A stretch of 5,228 bases of DNA from Dehalococcoides sp. (GTDB lineage Bacteria > Chloroflexota > Dehalococcoidia > Dehalococcoidales > RBG-16-60-22): the NCBI GenBank assembly GCA_030665795.1, contig DAOUZD010000074.1:1-5228 (forward strand), given 5' to 3'. The notes beneath the pieces were generated by a model. It saw only the letters and a list, made by a program, of their open reading frames with translations. It was not told the origin of the DNA and ran no database searches. The translations under genes and the position numbers were made by a program. Below, in pieces: positions 1 to 4,703 of this stretch. Each line of letters opens with the position of its first letter. Position 1 is the first letter of the stretch.

Positions 1-1152
1 AGGCGCATTGAGACCTGTCTGGAAAAAGACGGTTTCAAGGCTCTGGTTAAAGTCCGGGAGAAAATGACTCCGGAAGATGTTACCAATGAAATCAAAGCCT
101 CCGGACTGCGGGGTCGGGGTGGGGCTGGCTTCCCCTGCGGCATCAAGTGGGAGGGGGCCAGAACAGCACCCGGCGATGAGAAATATGTCATCTGCAATGC
201 CGATGAAGGTGAAGTGGGCACGTTTAAGGACAGGTATATTTTGGAAAGAGACCCCTTCACTCTACTGGAAGCGATGGCAATTGCCGGCTACACCATCGGG
301 GCAAAGACGGGCTACATCTATCTGCGTGCCGAATACCACCACCTCTTTGATTTGCTGCAAGATGCCATCAATCAAGCCAGGCGGTCCGGGTTTTTAGATA
401 ATTTCAGTATCGAGATTCGGGAGGGTGCTGGCGCCTACATCTGTGGCGAGGAGTCGGCCCTGATGGATTCCATCGAGGGCAAACGGGGAGAGGCTCGTTA
501 TCGACCACCCTTTCCCACCACGTCGGGCTTGTGGGGAAAACCAACCATCATTAATAACGTTGAAACCTTGATGAATATCCCCCCAATCATGCTCAATGGT
601 GCCGACTGGTTCAGTCAGATGGGGACGGAGCGGAGCAAGGGCACCAAGGTCTTTTCGGTAAGTGGGAATGTGGCCAAACCAGGTGTCTATGAATTAGTCC
701 TGGGGAGTCCGCTACGGGAATTAGTCGAGGATTTAGCTTTAGCCAAGAGCATCAAGATGGTTCAGATAGGGGGTGCTACCGGCAGAATCCTACCTTATCA
801 GATGATAGATACTCCCCTTGCCTTTGAAACCGTCCTCGGGGCGGGCGCCGTTATTGTCTTTGATGAAAGCCGGGACGTGGTTGATATTGTCTATCGAACG
901 ATGGAATTTTTGGCTGAGGAATCTTGCGGCAAATGTACTCCCTGCCGGCAGGGGACCGAGGTAATGGTGGAAATACTGGAGAGATTCTATCATGGTGAAG
1001 GATTAAAGAAGGAAATAAAAGATTTAGAAGACTTATCCAATGTCATGATGCTTTCTTCGCTCTGCGGCCTGGGGCAAGCGGCACCGAATGCGGTGATGGA
1101 TACTTTGCAGTATTTTCGTGATGCCTATGAGCGCCGGGTCGCTGGAAATTAA
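1..1152 (+). CDS. NuoF-like NADH-binding flavoprotein subunit (5' end outside window)
   Basis: This is a 51-kDa-type NADH dehydrogenase flavoprotein (NuoF/HydB/HndC family), which takes hydride from NADH onto FMN and passes electrons to an iron-sulfur cluster. The frame is open from base 1, and the residues before the first ATG (64) read as normal family sequence, so the true start lies upstream; 383 codons are visible. Counting from the ATG at 64, the glycine-rich loop GLRGRGGAGFP lies at residues 14-24, the FMN loop NADEGEVGTFKDR at 46-57, CGEESAL at 127-133 and NNVETL at 164-169. The 4Fe-4S ligands are CGKCTPC at 288-294 plus Cys334. The protein ends soon after this cluster, so it lacks the C-terminal ferredoxin domain of HydB/HndC hydrogenase subunits. 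It lies 12 bases before metV on the same strand. I infer that it supplies NADH electrons to the MetVF reductase rather than belonging to complex I. Substitutions in the conserved loops (FPCG, GEVG) are noted in the findings. The family is certain; the partner assignment is inference. Confidence 0.93.
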   Translation, partial: RRIETCLEKDGFKALVKVREKMTPEDVTNEIKASGLRGRGGAGFPCGIKWEGARTAPGDEKYVICNADEGEVGTFKDRYILERDPFTLLEAMAIAGYTIGAKTGYIYLRAEYHHLFDLLQDAINQARRSGFLDNFSIEIREGAGAYICGEESALMDSIEGKRGEARYRPPFPTTSGLWGKPTIINNVETLMNIPPIMLNGADWFSQMGTERSKGTKVFSVSGNVAKPGVYELVLGSPLRELVEDLALAKSIKMVQIGGATGRILPYQMIDTPLAFETVLGAGAVIVFDESRDVVDIVYRTMEFLAEESCGKCTPCRQGTEVMVEILERFYHGEGLKKEIKDLEDLSNVMMLSSLCGLGQAAPNAVMDTLQYFRDAYERRVAGN

Positions 1153-1164
1153 GGGGGTGTAATT

Positions 1165-1842
1165 ATGAAGACGATTACCAGACAGAAGCCAGAAGAAGAG
1201 GTGATGCAATCCCTTGAGAAATGCCAGAAGGTATATCTTATTGGCTGTGGCACCTGTGCCACCCTGTGCCATACTGGCGGCAAATCCGAGGTTTTGGAGA
1301 TGAAAGATAAGCTTGAGGCCAGCGGTAAGAAAGTGACCGGATGGATGGTAATTCCGACCGCTTGTGATGAACTTACCAAGTATGCGTTGCAGGAAGAGGC
1401 TGAGAGAATTAAGGCGGCCGATTGTATTCTGGCGATGACCTGTGCCATTGGCGTGCAAACGATAAGCCTCCATCTCAAGGACTCCAAGCCGGTTTATCCG
1501 GCGCTGGACACCTTATTTATCGGCGTTGAGGAAAGTCCGGGCCACTTTACTGAAGTTTGCCTGCAATGTGGCAGTTGCGTGTTGGGGCGGACCGCAGGCA
1601 TCTGTCCTCTGGTCAGGTGTTCCAAGAGTTTACTCAATGGGCCCTGTGGCGGTTCGACGGAAGGCAAGTGTGAAGTGTCACCGGATATCCCTTGCGCCTG
1701 GCAACTGATTTACGACCGTTTGGCGGAGATGGGGCGGTTAGAGGAAATGGAGGAAATTGAGCCGGTCAAAGACTGGAGTGTCAGCGTTTCTGGGGGACCT
1801 CGGAAGATTGATATCGAGGCGGAATGTACTAGCATCTCGTAG
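1165..1842 (+). CDS. metV: MetV, cysteine-rich iron-sulfur subunit of methylenetetrahydrofolate reductase
   Basis: This 225-aa cytoplasmic protein matches MetV, the partner of MetF in anaerobes; its C-terminal half is the zinc/Fe-S 'MTHFR C-terminal' domain. It contains 16 cysteines. The N-terminal half has CGTCATLC (Cys28, 31, 35) plus Cys67, 87 and 93. The C-terminal half has CLQCGSC (Cys132, 135, 138), then GICPLVRC (147, 152), LLNGPCGGS (161), GKCEV (169) and Cys177; the NGPCGG stretch is the family signature. By family knowledge, MetV binds MetF and relays electrons to its flavin through iron-sulfur clusters. The start is ATG at 1165, preceded by a GGGGG-containing Shine-Dalgarno at 1153-1159, which begins directly after the nuoF-like stop codon. 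metF follows after 12 bases. The glutamate-rich tail (about residues 193-200) has no obvious function. I cannot tell from sequence which cysteines hold zinc and which hold Fe-S. Confidence 0.93.
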   Translation: MKTITRQKPEEEVMQSLEKCQKVYLIGCGTCATLCHTGGKSEVLEMKDKLEASGKKVTGWMVIPTACDELTKYALQEEAERIKAADCILAMTCAIGVQTISLHLKDSKPVYPALDTLFIGVEESPGHFTEVCLQCGSCVLGRTAGICPLVRCSKSLLNGPCGGSTEGKCEVSPDIPCAWQLIYDRLAEMGRLEEMEEIEPVKDWSVSVSGGPRKIDIEAECTSIS

Positions 1843-1846
1843 GAGG
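1841..1846 (+). promoter_or_regulatory. Shine-Dalgarno of metF, overlapping the metV stop codon
   Basis: A perfect AGGAGG shares its first two bases with the TAG stop of metV (1840-1842). It lies 5 bases before GTG 1852 and 8 bases before ATG 1855, so spacing favours the ATG slightly. The overlap of stop and ribosome-binding site suggests translational coupling of metV and metF, as expected for subunits made in fixed ratio. Confidence 0.8.
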
Positions 1847-1854
1847 CGACAGTG

Positions 1855-2772
1855 ATGAAAGCTGGAACCAAGTTGGAGAAAGTTTTAGCCAGTGGCAAGT
1901 TTGCCGTTACTGCTGAAGCTGGTCCGCCCAAGGGTACTAGCGTTGAGGTGATGCAGAAGAAAGGCGAGCTGCTTCGTCACTGCTGCGATGCGGTTAATGT
2001 CACCGATAACCAGACGGCTATTGTGCGTATGTCCAGCCTCGCTGGCTGTATGCTTTTGAAGCAGCAGGGTGTTGAGCCGGTGATGCAAATGGTGGTTCGA
2101 GATAGGAACCGGCTGGCGATTCAAAGTGATGTGTTGGGTGCGGTCGCTCTGGGCATCGGCAATATCCTTTGTCTTTCGGGTGACCATCAGAAGTTTGGCA
2201 ACCATCCGACGGCTAAAGGTGTCTTTGATATTGACTCTATTCAGTTAATTCAAACCCTGAAACAGATGCGCGAGGAGAAAAAATTCCTGTCTGGCGATGA
2301 CGTCTCCGGAGAAGTCCCCTTATTTATTGGCGCTGCGGCCAATCCCTTTGCTGACCCCTTTGAATACCGGGTAAGCCGTCTGGCAAAGAAAATTAAAGCT
2401 GGCGCCGACTTTATTCAAACGCAGGCAGTCTATGACCTGGACAGATTTGCGAAATGGATAGAGATGGCTCGAGAGCGGGGCTTGGATAAGCAGACCCACA
2501 TCTTGGCCGGGGTGATACCGATAAAGTCAGCCGGTATGGCTCGTTATATGAGAGACTATGTTCCCGGGATAAACGTTCCTGATGAGGTAGTTGCCCGAAT
2601 GGAGAAGGCAGACAATGCCAAGGAAGAGGGCGTAAGCATAATTCTTGAGATTATCGACCATCTTAAGGAGATGTCGGGAGTTCATGGTATTCATATTATG
2701 GCGGTGGGCTGGGAGGACATTGTTCCGGAACTGGTAGCAAAGGCGGGGCTTATGCCCAGACCGGTGGTCTGA
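1855..2772 (+). CDS. metF: MetF, 5,10-methylenetetrahydrofolate reductase catalytic subunit
   Basis: This is a 305-aa FAD-dependent TIM-barrel enzyme that reduces 5,10-methylene-THF to 5-methyl-THF, the last folate step of the methyl branch of the Wood-Ljungdahl pathway and the methyl source for methionine. The N-terminal strand carries AEAGPPKG with Glu21, equivalent to the catalytic Glu of the EFFPP motif in E. coli MetF. NVTDNQTAIVRMSS (about 48-61), LCLSGDHQ (Asp110, equivalent to the flavin/folate Asp), DFIQTQAVYD (Gln190, folate contact), HILAGVIPI (about 216-224) and the C-terminal HIMAVGWEDIVPEL follow in family order. The length fits the family. Two starts are possible: GTG at 1852 or the adjacent in-frame ATG at 1855. 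I chose the ATG because it lies 8 bases after AGGAGG (1841-1846); the GTG would add one residue. It follows metV by 12 bases and is the last gene of the operon, with a terminator behind it. In this family branch MetF alone normally lacks direct NAD(P)H activity, which fits the presence of metV and a NuoF-like gene. Confidence 0.96.
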   Translation: MKAGTKLEKVLASGKFAVTAEAGPPKGTSVEVMQKKGELLRHCCDAVNVTDNQTAIVRMSSLAGCMLLKQQGVEPVMQMVVRDRNRLAIQSDVLGAVALGIGNILCLSGDHQKFGNHPTAKGVFDIDSIQLIQTLKQMREEKKFLSGDDVSGEVPLFIGAAANPFADPFEYRVSRLAKKIKAGADFIQTQAVYDLDRFAKWIEMARERGLDKQTHILAGVIPIKSAGMARYMRDYVPGINVPDEVVARMEKADNAKEEGVSIILEIIDHLKEMSGVHGIHIMAVGWEDIVPELVAKAGLMPRPVV

Positions 2773-2805
2773 AATGCTTAAGCCGGTCCTTTAACGGAGT
2801 GCCAG

Positions 2806-2837
2806 AAGAGAGGGGCTTAGCCCCTCTCTTAATTTTT
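2806..2837 (+). terminator. Rho-independent terminator of the nuoF-like/metV/metF operon
   Basis: The 11-base arm AAGAGAGGGGC (2806-2816), a TTA loop and the perfectly complementary GCCCCTCTCTT (2820-2830) form a strong hairpin. It is followed by AATTTTT (2831-2837). It starts 33 bases after the metF stop codon, so it closes the operon on the plus strand. The opposite orientation has no T-tract. Confidence 0.92.
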
Positions 2838-2967
2838 CCGTTTACTGTCTGTCTAATTGTTAATCAGCTCAATATTCGCTATCAAGAACTCACCAGAATC
2901 GGGATTTGCCCCCAGATTTTTCTTTGAACGTTTACCTCTCCGAAGCTGGAGTGAACTGGGAAACAAT

Positions 2968-2996
2968 TTGAATAATAAGATTTGATGTGTTATAAT
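2968..2996 (+). promoter_or_regulatory. Probable sigma70-type promoter of the small-protein unit
   Basis: TTGAAT (2968-2973; consensus TTGACA) is separated by exactly 17 bases from a perfect TATAAT (2991-2996). A TG one base upstream of the -10 box makes an extended -10 element (TGTTATAAT). It lies in AT-rich sequence about 130 bases after the metF terminator, so read-through is not needed for the gene downstream. The expected transcription start is near 3003, about 185 bases before the ATG of the 51-codon ORF. The match is unusually good for a chance occurrence, but it is not experimentally supported. Confidence 0.65.
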
Positions 2997-3002
2997 GAAA
3001 AT

Positions 3003-3187
3003 GCAAACAAACGACGACTGTAAAGCGGGATGTATCGTGGGGTGGAGGTACACATTCACTTGGCCTCATTAGTACTCTAGATTCTACTTGTACACCGAGC
3101 TATCTGTCTGCTCTCCGCATTAGCAAAGTCCGTGGTTAAGTTACAAGCAGTGCCTTGGTTGCTTATATGTTTGTGAAAGGAGGTTAA
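3003..3187 (+). other. Long 5' leader of the small-protein unit
   Basis: About 185 nt lie between the predicted transcription start and the ATG at 3188. No open reading frame here is convincing. I could not match the segment to the riboswitch classes whose cores I can recall (c-di-GMP-I, THF, preQ1, glycine, T-box). Only weak pairings are visible, such as GCGG near 3026 with CCGC near 3116, CCTC (3064-3067) with the GAGG of the Shine-Dalgarno, and AAGCA/TGCTT near 3145-3165. The leader could carry regulatory structure, or it could be plain untranslated sequence. Confidence 0.35.
3176..3183 (+). promoter_or_regulatory. Strong Shine-Dalgarno of the 51-codon ORF
   Basis: AAAGGAGG is a near-complete anti-16S match ending 4 bases before ATG 3188, a somewhat short spacing. 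An in-frame TAA immediately precedes that ATG, so no start further upstream is possible in this frame. This site is the best evidence that the small ORF is translated. Confidence 0.7.
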
Positions 3188-3343
3188 ATGCGCCAAGAAA
3201 AAGTAGCATCAGGGAGATGGCAAACACTAAGTAACGCCGGGAAAATTTTTACGGTAGTTATCGTGCTATCTCTTGTCGGTGGTTTCAGTTTGCTGGTTCT
3301 GGAAGCCAGCGGTTTGGTAATGCTACCTGGAATCTTAGGTTAA
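3188..3343 (+). CDS. Small single-pass membrane protein of unknown function (51 aa)
   Basis: I do not recognise this protein. The ORF encodes 51 residues starting MRQEKVASGRWQ. The N-terminal 19 residues are polar and net basic (Arg2, Lys5, Arg10, Lys19). A hydrophobic stretch at about 20-38 (IFTVVIVLSLVGGFSLLVL) looks like one transmembrane helix or an uncleaved signal anchor. A short, uncharged tail (about 41-51, SGLVMLPGILG) follows. The positive-inside rule predicts the N-terminus in the cytoplasm. There are no cysteines and no obvious signal-peptidase site. Support for a real gene comes from a near-consensus promoter, a strong Shine-Dalgarno and a hairpin terminator starting 45 bases after the stop, all on the same strand. 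The ORF is shorter than usual gene-calling cut-offs and would often be missed. It could be a regulatory miniprotein, a small subunit of a membrane complex, or a toxin-like hydrophobic peptide; nothing in the sequence decides between these. Confidence 0.6.
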   Translation: MRQEKVASGRWQTLSNAGKIFTVVIVLSLVGGFSLLVLEASGLVMLPGILG

Positions 3344-3387
3344 TACTAGCCTAAGAATTCTAGGCAGACATTATCATTAGCTTGTAG

Positions 3388-3418
3388 GCCCTGAAGGTGT
3401 TCAGGGCTTCCTTGTTTT
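3388..3418 (+). terminator. Rho-independent terminator after the small membrane protein ORF
   Basis: A perfect 8-bp stem, GCCCTGAA (3388-3395) with TTCAGGGC (3400-3407), has a GGTG loop and a T-rich tail (TTCCTTGTTTT, to 3418). It starts 45 bases after the stop of the 51-codon ORF and about 220 bases before queA, so it most likely ends the small unit. The tail is interrupted by C and G, so termination may be incomplete. Confidence 0.72.
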
Positions 3419-3420
3419 AT

Positions 3421-3639
3421 ACCAGATGCCAGTACGAAAAAGTATCATTCAGTATAAGCGACCTCATCTTTCTCGCTAACACCACCTCCCTCTCTAATGT
3501 CTTACCTAACCTGCATTCCACACGCTAAGGGGTTCATCTCTATTTTGGGGCAAGCCTTCAGGTGAAACCATTGGCAAAACAGTTGTACAATGAAAAGGTA
3601 TGATTTATGAGTAGTTCACATAGAAGGTAGTGGGTATTT
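3421..3639 (+). other. Region upstream of queA, no gene seen
   Basis: About 220 bases between the second terminator and queA. I see no ORF with a credible start, no tRNA-like sequence, no repeat array and no preQ1 riboswitch motif, although queA belongs to the queuosine pathway. It contains a pyrimidine-rich stretch around 3460-3520 and a weak promoter candidate near its end. Confidence 0.5.
3586..3591 (+). promoter_or_regulatory. Possible -10 element of queA
   Basis: TACAAT lies about 50 bases before the queA start, and a second -10-like TATGAT lies at 3599-3604. Neither has a convincing -35 at 16-18 bases (TGAAAC at 3563-3568 matches poorly). This is only a candidate; the separation from the previous terminator implies that queA needs its own promoter nearby. 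Confidence 0.3.
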
Positions 3640-4680
3640 GTGAAGACCAGTGATTTTGATTATTATCTTCCCCCTGAACTTATCGCCCAGACCCCGGTCG
3701 AGCCAAGAGACCGATCGCGACTGATGTTTCTCAACCGTGGCGATGGTTCAATAAAGCACCACAGGTTTTTTGAAATTGTGGATTACTTACGGGACGGTGA
3801 TGTTCTGGTATTTAATGATAGCCGGGTTATCCCGGCTCGTCTTTACGGGAGAAGGGCGGATAGCGGTGGTAGGGTAGAGATTCTGCTGTTGCGCCGGCTT
3901 GAGGCCAATATCTGGGAAGCCCTGGTCAGGCGGGGTAAACGGCTTCCCATTGGCACCAGAGTTGACATAACAAATGATTCTGCGACAGATAATCCACCTG
4001 AAGTTTGGACTGAGATAATCGGGCAGGGGCAAGGTGGGATAAAGGTGCTCAGGTTCTCTGATGAAACAGGACTAACGGAGTTAGGTAAGATGCCGTTGCC
4101 ACCCTACATCCACACCCCACTGGCTCACCCTGAACGGTATCAGACCGTTTATGCTCGGGTAGCCGGCAGTGTGGCCGCACCGACCGCCGGTTTACATTTC
4201 ACCCCGGAATTGCTTGGTAGACTTGAGCAGAAAGGAGTTCGCCTTCTCTTTGTTAGCCTGCATATCGGGCTTGATACCTTCAGTCCGGTGAGAGAGGACA
4301 ACCCGCAAGAGCATCTTATCCATAACGAGTATGGGGCACTCAGTCAGACGGCGGCCAGCCAGTTGTCTCAAGCGAAAAAGGAGGGGAGAAGGATTATTTG
4401 CGTTGGGACCACTACGGTAAGAATTTTAGAGCAGGTGGCGCAACTCAATAGTCCGCTTCAACTACAACCGTTTGATGGCTGGATAAACCTGTTCATCCTG
4501 CCTGGTCACCAGTTCCGGATGGTAGATGCCATTATTACCAACTTTCATCTACCACGGTCAACGTTGCTCATGCTGGTTACCGCCTTTGCGGGTAAGGAAC
4601 TTATCAATCGGGCCTATCAGGAAGCCATAGCCTCAAGCTATCGTTTCTACAGCTTTGGTGATGCGATGCTGATTTTCTGA
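3640..4680 (+). CDS. queA: QueA, S-adenosylmethionine:tRNA ribosyltransferase-isomerase
   Basis: This cytoplasmic enzyme transfers and isomerises the ribosyl part of SAM onto 7-aminomethyl-7-deazaguanine in tRNA (GUN anticodons), making epoxyqueuosine. The 346-aa length is close to the E. coli protein. Family landmarks appear in order: SDFDYYLPPELIAQTP (4-19) at the N-terminus, NDSRVIPARL (59-68), VEILLLR (79-85), WEALVRRGKRL (92-102), GSVAAPTAGLHFT (176-188), LHIGLDTFSPV (207-217), EHLIHNEY (224-231), VGTTTVRILE (255-264), FILPGHQF (285-292), ITNFHLPRSTLLMLV (299-313) and YRFYSFGDAML (334-344). The start is GTG at 3640: it gives the typical MKTSDFDY N-terminus, and an in-frame TAG at 3628 rules out a longer version. 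The Shine-Dalgarno (AGAAGG, 3622-3627) is modest and rather far away, suggesting low expression. It appears monocistronic in this window; tgt, a frequent neighbour, is not adjacent. The downstream gene is convergent. Confidence 0.97.
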   Translation: MKTSDFDYYLPPELIAQTPVEPRDRSRLMFLNRGDGSIKHHRFFEIVDYLRDGDVLVFNDSRVIPARLYGRRADSGGRVEILLLRRLEANIWEALVRRGKRLPIGTRVDITNDSATDNPPEVWTEIIGQGQGGIKVLRFSDETGLTELGKMPLPPYIHTPLAHPERYQTVYARVAGSVAAPTAGLHFTPELLGRLEQKGVRLLFVSLHIGLDTFSPVREDNPQEHLIHNEYGALSQTAASQLSQAKKEGRRIICVGTTTVRILEQVAQLNSPLQLQPFDGWINLFILPGHQFRMVDAIITNFHLPRSTLLMLVTAFAGKELINRAYQEAIASSYRFYSFGDAMLIF

Positions 4681-4687
4681 GAAGGAA

Positions 4688-4703
4688 GCTTGAGGGCTTG
4701 AGG
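4688..4703. repeat. Tandem 8-bp duplication in the convergent queA / E1 beta gap
   Basis: GCTTGAGG occurs twice head to tail (4688-4695 and 4696-4703) and fills most of the 23-bp gap between the two stop codons. The second copy with two further bases (GCTTGAGGCT, 4696-4705) is an exact inverted match to AGCCTCAAGC at 4629-4638 inside the queA 3' end, giving a 10-bp dyad with a loop of about 57 bases. No T-tract follows on either strand, so it is not a canonical terminator. Confidence 0.55.

Noticed and set aside
64..1152. ATG at 64 as the true start of the NuoF-like gene
   Set aside because: The frame stays open to base 1, and the preceding residues fit the family N-terminus, so the gene begins outside the window.
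1033..1487. Overlapping minus-strand ORFs of 146 and 112 codons opposite the nuoF-like/metV boundary
   Set aside because: They are antisense to two clearly conserved proteins and have no recognisable product, so they are shadows of the real frames.
2853..3059. Minus-strand 68-codon ORF in the metF-queA intergenic region
   Set aside because: There is no credible ribosome site or family resemblance, and it lies antisense across a strong plus-strand promoter and leader. Its hydrophobic part reflects AT-rich intergenic sequence.
3001..3072. A 23-codon ORF (MQTNDDCKAGC...) starting at the predicted transcription start
   Set aside because: There is no Shine-Dalgarno, it would have to be leaderless, and no family or attenuator pattern (codon runs plus alternative hairpins) is visible.
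3421..3500. Short minus-strand ORF of about 20 codons behind a GGAGG-like site
   Set aside because: Spacing is either too short (2 bases to GTG) or too long (17 bases to ATG), the peptide is unremarkable and no promoter is visible.
3541..3580. preQ1 or c-di-GMP riboswitch upstream of queA, suggested by GGGGCAAGCC and GGTGAAACC strings
   Set aside because: The pairings that define these classes are missing; only 3-4 bp matches can be drawn.
2773..3639. Mobile element remnant, CRISPR array or tRNA gene in the long intergenic stretch
   Set aside because: I found no regularly spaced repeats, transposase-like coding sequence, terminal inverted repeats or tRNA T-loop consensus. The stretch is better explained by promoter, leader, small ORF and terminators.
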